From a bacterium (Candidatus Howlettbacteria) CG_4_10_14_0_8_um_filter_40_9 (GTDB taxonomy: Bacteria; Patescibacteriota; CPR2; UBA1875; GCA-2785325), in NCBI GenBank assembly GCA_002785325.1, contig PFMH01000083.1, forward strand, positions 18,516 to 26,118: DNA of 7,603 nucleotides. The letters are read 5' to 3'. Below are positions 1-5,138 of this stretch, in pieces; the stretch's first letter is position 1; each line of letters opens with the position of its first letter. Made by a program: the position numbers and the translations under genes. The notes under the pieces are model-generated. The model was given only the letters and a program-made list of their open reading frames with translations. It made no database searches and was not told where the DNA came from.

Positions 1-729
1 AGATGTTACTTTATATAAGTTAGCAGTGCCAGCACCCCGATATACGTAAGTTGACAAAGTAGCATCGGTTACAGAACTACCAGCTGGTATAGAGCTTAGA
101 TCAAACTGAACATAGGAACGAGCTTCGCTAGGAACAAAACATCCTCCATCTTGTGGAGAACAAGTAGCCTCTTCTCCAGTTTCCACTACCATACTGGAGG
201 ATGTGCCATAACCAATACTGCCATATCCTTGTCTAATAAATGTGTCAGTACCTTCTGACCCAGGTTGAAGAGTTGTCGTCCATGTACCATTTCCGTTATC
301 AACTGTATTTACAGGCATAGAATTCTGCACTACCTTCACATCCCCGCTTGAACTTGTCAAATCAATATTAGAGCTAGTGGTCGCAATCCCTTGAGTTGTT
401 CCGTTCCAATCATCTTGCGCTGTCCATGTGACTGAGTTTTGCCCTGCCTTTACCTCCCTCGGCTTGAATGTGAACATATACGGCCAGACGTTTTGCATAA
501 ATTGGAAAACAATGAAGGAGAACACGAAGGCCAGCATGCTGGCGCGATGGACATAGGAAGATACTGGGCTGTCGGAGTACTTCTTGTAAGTCCCGCCCCT
601 CTGATAGACCTTGTCGTGAAGATAGCGGATATGGATGTGAGCGCGATAAAGAACTTCAAGAACAAATATATAAAAGTTTGTCTTAAAGATATGAAGTTTA
701 TTTAAAATATTACCCTTAGCTCTCCCCAT
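1..729 (-). CDS. DNRLRE-type anchored surface protein, N-terminal part (runs off left edge)
   Basis: The frame is open from ATG at 729 to the window edge, giving 243 codons with no stop; the C-terminus is outside. Residues 1-63 are polar and basic. A hydrophobic stretch at about 64-80 (SMLAFVFSFIVFQF) is an uncleaved anchor or late signal segment, and everything after it is Ser/Thr/Asn/Gly-rich and extracellular in character. From about residue 161 the sequence follows the DNRLRE pattern: DTFIRQGYGSIGYG, then RSYVQFDLSSIPAGSSV and DATLSTYVYRG, as in secreted domains of large bacterial and archaeal surface proteins. C190 and C197 could form a disulfide. The role is inferred as adhesion or cell-surface structure, since family members rarely have an assigned function. 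The only in-frame start is this ATG, preceded by GGAGGG at 738-733, an unusually short 3-4 nt spacing. The frame is closed upstream by TAG at about 817-819 in AT-rich repeats. Confidence 0.75.
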   Translation of the reverse strand, partial: MGRAKGNILNKLHIFKTNFYIFVLEVLYRAHIHIRYLHDKVYQRGGTYKKYSDSPVSSYVHRASMLAFVFSFIVFQFMQNVWPYMFTFKPREVKAGQNSVTWTAQDDWNGTTQGIATTSSNIDLTSSSGDVKVVQNSMPVNTVDNGNGTWTTTLQPGSEGTDTFIRQGYGSIGYGTSSSMVVETGEEATCSPQDGGCFVPSEARSYVQFDLSSIPAGSSVTDATLSTYVYRGAGTANLYKVTS

Positions 730-732
730 CCG

Positions 733-738
733 CCCTCC
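733..738 (-). promoter_or_regulatory. Shine-Dalgarno site of the DNRLRE gene
   Basis: GGAGGG on the minus strand lies 3 nt before the ATG at 729. It is one of only two clear Shine-Dalgarno matches in the window; the spacing is shorter than usual, but no other in-frame start exists. Confidence 0.55.
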
Positions 739-739
739 G

Positions 740-855
740 TTAAGATCTATCTTGTTTGTTTTAAATCTATCTAAAATATGAATGCTTAAACCTAAAATCT
801 GATCATTTAAATCTGTCTAAAATCTGACTGTTAAAGTCTATCTAAATTTTACCCC
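740..855. repeat. AT-rich imperfect tandem repeat array in the DNRLRE leader
   Basis: Four to five degenerate copies of a unit close to TTAAATCTATCTAAAATCTG (plus strand) start at about 740 (weakest), 761, 786, 807 and 831, giving a 21-25 nt period of about two helical turns. The array fills nearly the whole space upstream of the DNRLRE gene and downstream of the transposase palindrome at 891. A role as an operator array, a phase-variable leader or simple slippage product cannot be separated from sequence alone. No convincing -35/-10 pair was found inside it. Confidence 0.6.
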
Positions 856-890
856 TCCCAAACCCCTTATGCAAGTATTTACTCTGCATC

Positions 891-913
891 TACTAAGGGT
901 CGGACCCTTAGTA
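891..913. repeat. REP-like palindrome, copy 1 (downstream of transposase)
   Basis: Perfect 11-bp arms around a single central G, with core CTAAGGGTCGGACCCTTAG. It begins 10 bp past the transposase stop codon and is identical to copy 3 in the 19-bp core, including the central base. It could form a hairpin with 7 bp and a 5-nt loop in single-stranded DNA or RNA, the kind of structure recognised by Y1 transposases. Confidence 0.85.
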
Positions 914-923
914 CGCTACTGGA

Positions 924-1592
924 TTATTCTAGAGTTAGATTGCCCAGTAACTCCCCCGAGTCATCGGCATACCCTTCTACAAAATCCTTATACAAATTAT
1001 AATCGCCAAAATCTCCTTCTTCATGTTTGGAAAAATAATCCAAGATATGTTTCCTTTTTAACCATGTAGTATCTTTCAATCCTAAATAATCCGCATAACT
1101 CGACCACTCATATTCAGAAAGTTTACTAAGGGTCCGACCCTTAGTAAGGGGATTCAAATGAATATAACGAGACAAATGCAAAAGATAATTATCCTTCTTG
1201 ATCAAAATTGCTTTATACCTTCCTTGAAAAAGTGTCCCGACTCTATCATGCTCACTATTAAAGTACATCGAATAATTTGTTGCAATACATCTGACAAACT
1301 CAGTCAAATCCTTGTCACCAGTTTGTTTTATAATGAGATGGAAATGATTTGGCATAAGACAATATCCCAACAGTTCGACTCTTTCAAAGAAATTTGTCCT
1401 GACCATAAAGTTTTTCTTCCTCAAGTCTTCTTTATCAAGATTCTCTGGATTTTCTAGATATAGTTTTAAATAATATAAAAAGGTAGCATAATCCTTTTTG
1501 CTCTCAAAAATATCATATTTATTCACCCCTCGATTATAAACATGATAAATACCTCCTTTTACATACTCTTTTACAACATTTCGTGCTGGCAT
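924..1592 (-). CDS. REP-associated / IS200-like tyrosine (Y1) transposase
   Basis: A 222-residue transposase that would cut and rejoin single-stranded DNA at hairpin ends. The N-terminal hallmark MPARNVVKEYVKGGIYHVYN is present. The HUH metal-binding motif is H83-F84-H85 in MPNHFHLIIKQ. The likely catalytic tyrosine is Y143 in SRYIHLNP, followed by the family's YEWSSY block at 161-166 and a typical C-terminal region, so the enzyme looks intact. I chose ATG 1592; an in-frame ATG at 1628 would add 12 residues encoded by the flanking palindrome and is not family-like. A TATAAT box ends 6 nt before 1592, so the mRNA may be leaderless. Residues 149-157 (LTKGRTLSK) are encoded by a third copy of the palindrome. 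Length and motifs fit the TnpA-REP/RAYT branch, but assignment to RAYT rather than IS200 proper is an inference. Confidence 0.9.
   Translation of the reverse strand: MPARNVVKEYVKGGIYHVYNRGVNKYDIFESKKDYATFLYYLKLYLENPENLDKEDLRKKNFMVRTNFFERVELLGYCLMPNHFHLIIKQTGDKDLTEFVRCIATNYSMYFNSEHDRVGTLFQGRYKAILIKKDNYLLHLSRYIHLNPLTKGRTLSKLSEYEWSSYADYLGLKDTTWLKRKHILDYFSKHEEGDFGDYNLYKDFVEGYADDSGELLGNLTLE
1123..1147. repeat. REP-like palindrome, copy 2 (inside the transposase frame)
   Basis: Perfect 12-bp arms around a central C; the shared core matches copies 1 and 3 except that the central base is complementary, so it lies in the opposite orientation. In the gene it encodes residues 149-157 between the HLNP and YEWSSY motifs. 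The spacing of those motifs looks about normal for the family, so this is coding sequence that doubles as a palindrome rather than an obvious insertion. Confidence 0.85.
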
Positions 1593-1598
1593 AATAGT

Positions 1599-1628
1599 AT
1601 TATATACTAAGGGTCGGACCCTTAGCAA
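1599..1628 (-). promoter_or_regulatory. Transposase promoter with the palindrome as its spacer
   Basis: On the minus strand TTGCTA (1628-1623, 4 of 6 to consensus) is followed after 18 nt by a perfect TATAAT (1604-1599). The ATG at 1592 begins where transcription should start. Palindrome copy 3 fills the -35/-10 spacer, so anything binding it would block the promoter. Confidence 0.5.
1605..1627. repeat. REP-like palindrome, copy 3 (upstream of transposase)
   Basis: The core CTAAGGGTCGGACCCTTAG is at 1607-1625, with the same central base as copy 1; the outermost right bases (CA instead of TA) no longer pair with the left arm. It starts 4-6 bp after the iron permease stop codon, so as RNA it could also act as a weak 3' hairpin for that transcript, although no T-tract follows. 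Confidence 0.85.
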
Positions 1629-1631
1629 AAT

Positions 1632-2030
1632 TTAGTGCTTTTTTTTGAGTGACCTGCGCTTTTCCATCTCTCTTTCGTATTTCTCGTGAATCTTCTGGTA
1701 CTCGTCGTGAAGATTCTCCAATTCCTTGTCTGGAATCACCTCGACATCCACGAGTTCATTACGAGCCCCCCTGATCGCCTTTATAAGCTCGTCAAGCTTT
1801 AGCTGCGTAGCCATCGCTTCTCTGTTTTGAGTATTTTGTATCAAAAAAACCATAAGGAATGTAACTATAGTCGTTCCCGTATTTATGACTAGCTGCCAAG
1901 TATCGGAGAAACCAAAGATCGGGCCCGTGGTCGACCAAACTATGACTACAGTAAGAGCGCCAACGAATGCCCATGGCGTGCCGACCCAATTTGATGTCTT
2001 GCTAGAAATCTTATGAAATATCTCACGCAT
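1632..2030 (-). CDS. Low-affinity iron permease family protein
   Basis: 132 residues matching the bacterial iron permease (PF04120-type) family by recognisable pattern: NWVGTPWAFV (14-23), then WSTTGPIFGFSDTWQLVINT (32-51), then TTIVTFLMVFLIQNTQNR (53-70), and KLDELIKAIRGARNEL (78-93). Two membrane helices at about 20-38 and 45-65 are followed by a cytoplasmic, highly charged helical tail (100-132, Lys/Glu-rich, possible coiled coil). The family name comes from a yeast iron transporter; iron transport by the short bacterial members is not well established, so the substrate is uncertain. The gene has its own strong promoter, and the ATG at 2030 lacks a Shine-Dalgarno. No iron-responsive Fur-like box was seen. 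The transposase element begins 4 bp beyond the stop. Confidence 0.88.
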   Translation of the reverse strand: MREIFHKISSKTSNWVGTPWAFVGALTVVIVWSTTGPIFGFSDTWQLVINTGTTIVTFLMVFLIQNTQNREAMATQLKLDELIKAIRGARNELVDVEVIPDKELENLHDEYQKIHEKYEREMEKRRSLKKKH

Positions 2031-2041
2031 AACTAATATCT

Positions 2042-2070
2042 AGTATGTATTTTTTTGTTTGACCTGTCAA
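2042..2070 (-). promoter_or_regulatory. Sigma70-type promoter of the iron permease gene, with overlapping palindrome
   Basis: A perfect -35 TTGACA (2070-2065), a 17-nt spacer and CATACT (2047-2042, 4 of 6). The predicted start at about 2035 leaves only about 5 nt before ATG 2030, so the mRNA is nearly leaderless. The -35 box lies inside the inverted repeat TTGACCTGTCAA (2059-2070; 5-bp arms, 2-nt centre), a possible repressor half-site pair. Confidence 0.65.
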
Positions 2071-2079
2071 ATAGGTAAA

Positions 2080-2109
2080 ATTAATTTTATAATTATTAAT
2101 TTTATAATT
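2080..2109. repeat. Two exact tandem copies of a 15-bp AT-only unit
   Basis: ATTAATTTTATAATT occurs at 2080-2094 and again at 2095-2109, just upstream of the permease promoter. It could serve as an A/T-rich UP-like element or be a slippage product. The rest of the 2110-2152 spacer holds only a 5-bp hairpin (TTGAT-GAG-ATCAA at 2122-2134), too weak to call a terminator. Confidence 0.6.
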
Positions 2110-2152
2110 TTTAAATAATTTTTGATGAGATCAATATTTAATGCTCAATTCC

Positions 2153-2497
2153 TTATTTTTCACAGCTTTTAGAAATTTTGGCGAATATTAGGGTTAATTC
2201 ATGAGCTTCTTTCCATAACTTCTTACATTCATTTTCCTTACATGGATTGGCTTTCTTCATCATCCTTAACCAATGTTTTGTTTCATTTGATTCTTTTCGG
2301 GAAATTTGGATCTTATTTTTAAAATCTTTTTTAGAGCTTGCTTGATTAGCTTCCATATAGTTGGCTCCTATACTTGTAGCCGATCTAATCAGCTAACTGA
2401 TTAACGGAAAATTTATAGCGTTTCGTTCAAGCGATTTAACAAAATCTATGACAGCTTCTCCAAACTTAGCAGTCCTTTCCTCTAAATCATAGTTCAT
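2153..2497 (-). pseudogene. Four-helix-bundle protein (23S rRNA intervening-sequence type), interrupted by an amber codon
   Basis: From ATG 2497 the frame reads MNYDLEERTAKFGEAVIDFV... to LIS, then TAG at 2395-2393, then LIRSATSIGANYMEANQASS and on to a natural stop at 2153. The two halves are in the same frame and together make a full-length (about 114 residue) member of the S23 four-helix-bundle family, whose conserved core is LIxQLxRSAxSIxANYxE. The stop replaces the glutamine of that core, which a single C-to-T change (CAG to TAG) would explain. The downstream ATG at 2356 could make only the last 67 residues, lacking helix 1 and half of helix 2. Family members are encoded in 23S rRNA inserts or stand alone, with unknown function, and are related to the Avd accessory protein of diversity-generating retroelements; no retroelement is present here. 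TAG ends the bL25 gene nearby, so readthrough is not expected. Confidence 0.85.
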
Positions 2498-2530
2498 TTT
2501 TAAAATTTAAATCATTGAAATTTATTTACA

Positions 2531-2558
2531 AAATTTGAAATTAGAAATTAAAAATTAG
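2531..2558. repeat. Four tandem AT-rich heptamers directly after the DUF3048 stop
   Basis: AAATTTG, AAATTAG, AAATTAA, AAATTAG on the plus strand at 2531-2558, ending exactly where the DUF3048 stop codon begins (2559). The remainder of the 61-bp spacer to the four-helix gene is also almost pure A/T. Confidence 0.65.
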
Positions 2559-3602
2559 TTACTCAACGGAAATATCTGATCCCGTCCTTACAACTTCTAT
2601 CCAAGTTATTCCAGCGTTTAGCTCGATCTCTTTTCCATCAGAATTCAAATATTTTGTTCGAGAACCGGAATCCGCTTTTTTCCAAGTACCCTCAAACGAT
2701 TTGCCATCTATAAAATACTTTGTCTTCCCTGATCCTATGACCTGCACTTGTGTATCTCCGCCAGATTTCTCGCTCACATTTGCAAATTGAACAACTATAT
2801 TCTTCGCGGTTAGCTGCTTGCCGGTCAGCTTGTCGGTATGAGATTTACCGCCAACAGATCTTTTATAATTATTATTTATTTTGTCATAAACATACCCCAC
2901 TTTGAAATCGAAGGATGAAAAGTTTATAGTAATACTTTGAGACTCCGGGCGCGTCTCCAACTTTTCGTCGTCTTTAAATATGAACGGTTTAGTATCATCG
3001 GTCTCGCTATACCCGGCTTTCTTTCCCCCTGCTCTTAACTTTTCCGTTGTCGAGTAGAGATTGTGCGGCGCATATCTGGAGTTGTCCCTCCAAAAGTCCG
3101 TAGTGTTATGGTTAAAGTCCAATACTCCTACTGTGCCTATCAGGGCCAAGGCATCTTTACTTCCACCGGCATGCGCAAATATGGCCTCAAGCTCCTTTGC
3201 CCAATAGACAAACTGAGTCCTTGCCGACCTCACTGGTCCAACTTCTGAATCATTCTCTTGGAAGATAGCCAAGGTTCTAGTTATACCTCCCTCCGCTAAG
3301 GTCTCATAGACTAAGCTGGCGTTTGAAAATCCCGTCTGCGATCTGGCGTCTGGATGATTTTCGATAACGACGGCTATCGACCTTCGCGCAGCCAATGCGG
3401 GGTCAACCAAAACACCAGATAGAGGAGCCCTTACGCGGGTTTCTTTTTTCTGAGTAATATTGAGTGATGGCGCCTTGAAAGGAAGGGGATCAGAGTAATT
3501 TTGCCAAACAAAAAAAGCGGACACGACAACCGCCAAGAAAACGATAAAAGAACTAAGCTTATGTTTTTTTAGGAACCCCAGTATTTTTCTTATTTTAGCC
3601 AT
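2559..3602 (-). CDS. DUF3048 (YerB-like) membrane-anchored extracytoplasmic protein
   Basis: 347 residues. A short basic N-terminus (MAKIRKILGFLKKHKL) precedes one hydrophobic helix at 17-34, with no lipobox cysteine, so it should be an N-in anchored protein facing outward, unlike the lipoprotein YerB of Bacillus. The DUF3048 N-terminal domain spans about 60-195 with the family landmarks APLSGV (59-64), AVVIENHPDARSQTGFSNAS (77-96), EGGITRTLAIFQ (104-115), VGPVRSAR (121-128), FAHAGGS (142-148) and FWRDNSRYAPHNLYST (170-185). The C-terminal domain spans about 225-343 and ends in GITWIEVVRTGSDIS. The function of the family is unknown; a cell-wall role is a guess. There is no Shine-Dalgarno before ATG 3602. 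The gene stands alone after a 405-bp gap and is followed by the broken four-helix gene. Confidence 0.92.
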   Translation of the reverse strand: MAKIRKILGFLKKHKLSSFIVFLAVVVSAFFVWQNYSDPLPFKAPSLNITQKKETRVRAPLSGVLVDPALAARRSIAVVIENHPDARSQTGFSNASLVYETLAEGGITRTLAIFQENDSEVGPVRSARTQFVYWAKELEAIFAHAGGSKDALALIGTVGVLDFNHNTTDFWRDNSRYAPHNLYSTTEKLRAGGKKAGYSETDDTKPFIFKDDEKLETRPESQSITINFSSFDFKVGYVYDKINNNYKRSVGGKSHTDKLTGKQLTAKNIVVQFANVSEKSGGDTQVQVIGSGKTKYFIDGKSFEGTWKKADSGSRTKYLNSDGKEIELNAGITWIEVVRTGSDISVE

Positions 3603-3655
3603 AAGATAATTCTAAAGATTTCGGTCGACTTTTGCAACTTCAAAAAACAAAATCG

Positions 3656-3683
3656 ATTATAATCCCGACTATCGGTGAGCAAA
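3656..3683 (-). promoter_or_regulatory. Possible promoter of the DUF3048 gene
   Basis: The octamer ATTATAAT at 3656-3663 is self-complementary, giving a perfect TATAAT on the minus strand (3661-3656) and one on the plus strand (3658-3663). On the minus strand TTTGCT lies 16 nt upstream, a poor -35. Transcription would start near 3649, leaving about 47 nt of leader. On the plus strand the nearest -35-like TTGCAA is 20 nt away, which is too far. Confidence 0.35.
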
Positions 3684-3706
3684 TAGAGGATAAAGATGAG
3701 CGAACG

Positions 3707-3783
3707 CCTGCCTTGACTCGACATCAAGTCGAGGCAGGTATGAAAAGATGACTTCCGGAATCGGCTTGTTGTCATTTTTCATA
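3707..3783. repeat. Two abutting strong hairpins
   Basis: Hairpin one: CCTGCCTTGACT (3707-3718) pairs with AGTCGAGGCAGG (3727-3738), 12 bp with a single G-U, and an 8-nt loop. Hairpin two starts on the next base: TATGAAAAGATGAC (3739-3752) pairs with GTCATTTTTCATA (3771-3783), 13 bp with one bulged base and an 18-nt loop. Two such stems end to end are unlikely by chance. Confidence 0.7.
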
Positions 3784-3831
3784 CTTGAGTGAATCAAAAT
3801 CCGACCACTTTGCGAGTCCGTCTAGTCGGCG

Positions 3832-3869
3832 CTTTTTCCTACAGTTTTTGGCGTCAAAAAGTGGAAAAG
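3832..3869. repeat. Bulged long hairpin
   Basis: TTTTTG (3845-3850) pairs with CAAAAA (3855-3860) over a GCGT loop. After small bulges AC pairs with GT, and then TTTTCC (3834-3839) pairs with GGAAAA (3863-3868). About 14 bp pair in total. It is AT-rich, with no terminator-like asymmetric T-tract. Confidence 0.5.
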
Positions 3870-3971
3870 AAATATTGATTCTGGATCCTCCTTCACAATG
3901 CTATGGGCGGGCAAACAAGCCAGAATGACATAGGGAAAATGTTTTTCAACGGTTTCAAGTCTAATGCAAAG

Positions 3972-4004
3972 TGAAGACTCCATTTCGGAGTCTTCATTGT
4001 TTTT
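3972..4004 (+). terminator. Perfect 10-bp terminator-like hairpin with T-tract on the plus strand
   Basis: TGAAGACTCC (3972-3981) and GGAGTCTTCA (3987-3996) form a perfect 10-bp stem with a 5-nt loop. On the plus strand it is followed by TTGTTTTT (3997-4004). On the minus strand, 12 nt beyond the bL25 stop, it is preceded by the A-tract and followed only by CTTTGC. It probably ends the bL25 transcript by position, but its base asymmetry is that of a rightward terminator, so it may work both ways. Confidence 0.65.
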
Positions 4005-4007
4005 AAT

Positions 4008-4709
4008 CTATTCCCTTTTCTCGCTTTCACCCTGAGGGGCTTCTTCGCCTTCCGCCGCCCCTTCGCCTTCCGCCGCCTTCTCGCCTTCTACTTCAGGTAT
4101 GACCTCTTCTACTACCTCTTCGAGCTCAGCCATCTCTTCTTCGCTTCTTGGAGGCTCTACGGTCGCTACCGTCTCTTCTGGCTCGTCTAGTACAACGACT
4201 CCCTGAGGAACCTTAAGGTCGCTTATATGGATAGCTTTCTCGAAATCGTCTAATGTTTCTATATTTACTTCAATATCGTGAATAAGATCTCCTGGCAAAC
4301 ATTCAACTTCTACTTCATTCTTATTTGTAATAAGCATACCGTCCATCTCACGCACTGCCTTCGAGTCTCCCGTAAAGTTAAGAGGGACCTTCGCAGTGAT
4401 CTTTTCGGTCATCTTCACTTCATAAAGATCGGCGTGAATCACATATCCTGAAACGCCATCTTTATCGACTCTGTGTATCAGCACATTTTTATCGTTTTCG
4501 CCTTCTATTTTTACCAAAACTATCGTGTTTCCTCCGGCATCTTTGTAAATTTTATTGAACTCAGCGATATTCATCGAGATATTTACGCTATCGATATTTT
4601 TCCCATAAATAACAGCAGGGATAAGCCCGTTTCTTCGAAGCGAACTTACTTTTTTTCCGGTAATCTCTCTTTTTTGCGCAGCAAGCGCCGGTTTTACAGC
4701 AACATTCAT
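4008..4709 (-). CDS. rplY: 50S ribosomal protein bL25 (Ctc/TL5 long form)
   Basis: 233 residues. The N-terminal domain (about 6-97) binds 5S rRNA and carries the family signature REITGKKVSSLRRNGLIPAV followed by IYGK, ending in IHADLYEV (91-98). The second, TL5-type beta domain spans about 102-186 (KITAKVPLNFTGDS, LPGDLIHDIEVNIETLDD, VVVLDEPEETVATV). The last 45 residues are a low-complexity Glu/Ala/Gly tail containing two copies of AAEGEG/E, longer than in many homologues and variable in this family. It has its own promoter and lacks a Shine-Dalgarno. It ends in TAG, showing that amber is a true stop in this genome. The neighbouring genes are not ribosomal, so it is a single-gene unit. Confidence 0.95.
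   Translation of the reverse strand: MNVAVKPALAAQKREITGKKVSSLRRNGLIPAVIYGKNIDSVNISMNIAEFNKIYKDAGGNTIVLVKIEGENDKNVLIHRVDKDGVSGYVIHADLYEVKMTEKITAKVPLNFTGDSKAVREMDGMLITNKNEVEVECLPGDLIHDIEVNIETLDDFEKAIHISDLKVPQGVVVLDEPEETVATVEPPRSEEEMAELEEVVEEVIPEVEGEKAAEGEGAAEGEEAPQGESEKRE
4043..4078. repeat. Two tandem 18-bp copies in the bL25 tail
   Basis: CTTCGCCTTCCGCCGCC plus one base, at 4043-4060 and 4061-4078, with a third partial copy after it. Each encodes six residues of the AAEGEG type, so slippage would lengthen or shorten the acidic tail in frame. Confidence 0.7.
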
Positions 4710-4732
4710 GAAAGTAATTTATTAACTTGATT

Positions 4733-4761
4733 ATCTTATCACAAAAAAGTTTTTCGTTCAA
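4733..4761 (-). promoter_or_regulatory. Promoter of rplY
   Basis: TTGAAC (4761-4756) and TAAGAT (4738-4733) with a 17-nt spacer, each 4 of 6 to consensus. The expected start at about 4726 gives a 17-nt leader without Shine-Dalgarno before ATG 4709. Confidence 0.5.
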
Positions 4762-4783
4762 TCCTTTTTGCGCTTAAAAAATA

Positions 4784-5119
4784 TTATTTTGAGAACTTCT
4801 TAAAATCACCTCTAAACTTTTCTAAAAATTGGTGGAAATCGATAAGCTCGTTTGAAGATATCTCCGAATTTATCTTAGTCTTCCGTTCCTTAGTATCGAC
4901 ATCAGACATCAGGATAGGTTTTTTCGACATCCCTTTGCTTGCCATGAAGTTCATAGATACGGGCAGGTCGCACTCCCCGCAGACCATCTGTAAAAGAAAA
5001 AGACCTTCCACATGACCTAAAAACTGAACTTCTTCCACCTTGTATGCAGCTCCGCACGAAGGACATTTCATCATTTTTTGAAGATTTTTTAGCAGTTCTA
5101 AAAATTGCTTTGCATTCAT
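4784..5119 (-). CDS. Small zinc-ribbon protein of unknown function
   Basis: 111 residues from ATG 5119. This start is chosen over an in-frame ATG 48 bp upstream because AAGGGG lies 6 nt before it and because the upstream ATG overlaps the likely promoter. Two CxxC knuckles, C19-P-S-C22 (KCPSCGAAY) and C47-G-E-C50 (VCGECDLPV), are separated by 24 residues and should hold one zinc ion. The residues between them (VEEVQFLGHVEGLFLLQMV) form a beta-rich ribbon. A short amphipathic helix (1-17) precedes the ribbon, and a charged C-terminal region (75-111) follows. There is no membrane segment, so it is cytoplasmic. I do not recognise a named family. It sits between the glycosyltransferase and rplY with its own promoter, so it may not be co-transcribed with either. 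A nucleic-acid or protein-binding role is only inferred from the fold. Confidence 0.8.
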   Translation of the reverse strand: MNAKQFLELLKNLQKMMKCPSCGAAYKVEEVQFLGHVEGLFLLQMVCGECDLPVSMNFMASKGMSKKPILMSDVDTKERKTKINSEISSNELIDFHQFLEKFRGDFKKFSK

Positions 5120-5125
5120 AAAGTT

Positions 5126-5131
5126 CCCCTT
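5126..5131 (-). promoter_or_regulatory. Shine-Dalgarno site that fixes the zinc-ribbon start
   Basis: AAGGGG (5131-5126) with a 6-nt spacer before ATG 5119. It decides between this start and the in-frame ATG at 5167. Confidence 0.65.
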
Positions 5132-5138
5132 TGTTTTA

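Larger units (their letters stand above)
891..1627 (-). mobile_element. IS200/REP-type single-ORF element bounded by palindromes
   Basis: A Y1 (HUH) transposase gene is framed by two same-orientation copies of the 19-bp palindrome, one 10 bp beyond its stop and one just upstream of its start. This matches the architecture of IS200-like and REP-associated tyrosine transposase elements, which move as single strands, recognise subterminal hairpins and make no target duplication; none is visible here. The right border sits 4 bp beyond the stop codon of the iron permease gene, so the element landed in an intergenic slot without damaging a gene. The exact cleavage sites cannot be set from one copy, so the boundaries are those of the outer palindromes. 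Confidence 0.65.
3664..3971. other. Gene-free, hairpin-rich gap (part of 3603-4007)
   Basis: No convincing coding frame exists on either strand across the 405 bp between the DUF3048 start and the bL25 stop. The gap instead holds a run of stem-loops: 3707-3738, 3739-3783, a short CCGAC/GTCGG pair (3801-3829), 3832-3869, a 7-bp inverted repeat ATTCTGG/CCAGAAT (3878-3884 and 3920-3926), and the terminator at 3972-3996. It could be a structured RNA read rightward, or several dispersed intergenic repeats that accumulated in a neutral spacer. RNase P RNA, SRP RNA and tmRNA signature motifs were looked for and not recognised. Confidence 0.5.

Noticed and set aside
174..216. Inverted repeat CTCCAGT/ACTGGAG within the DNRLRE coding region
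   Set aside because: A 7-bp pair inside a low-complexity Ser/Gly/Glu coding stretch is expected by chance and is not near any border.
439..705. Open frame on the plus strand, and a second minus frame, under the DNRLRE gene
   Set aside because: Both overlap the 243-codon partial frame that shows an anchor helix and DNRLRE motifs; neither alternative resembles a known protein.
740..855. CRISPR-like array
   Set aside because: The units are degenerate and contiguous without unique spacers, and no cas gene is present.
1593..1628. Upstream ATG (1628) extending the transposase by 12 residues
   Set aside because: The extra residues are encoded by the flanking palindrome and promoter, and family proteins begin at the MPARN motif.
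2153..2497. Genetic code change (TAG as glutamine)
   Set aside because: TAG ends rplY just before a terminator hairpin, so it works as a stop; a single nonsense mutation is simpler.
3590..3775. 61-codon minus-strand frame spanning the hairpins and DUF3048 start
   Set aside because: It is composed of hairpin sequence, overlaps the next gene's start, and has no family resemblance.
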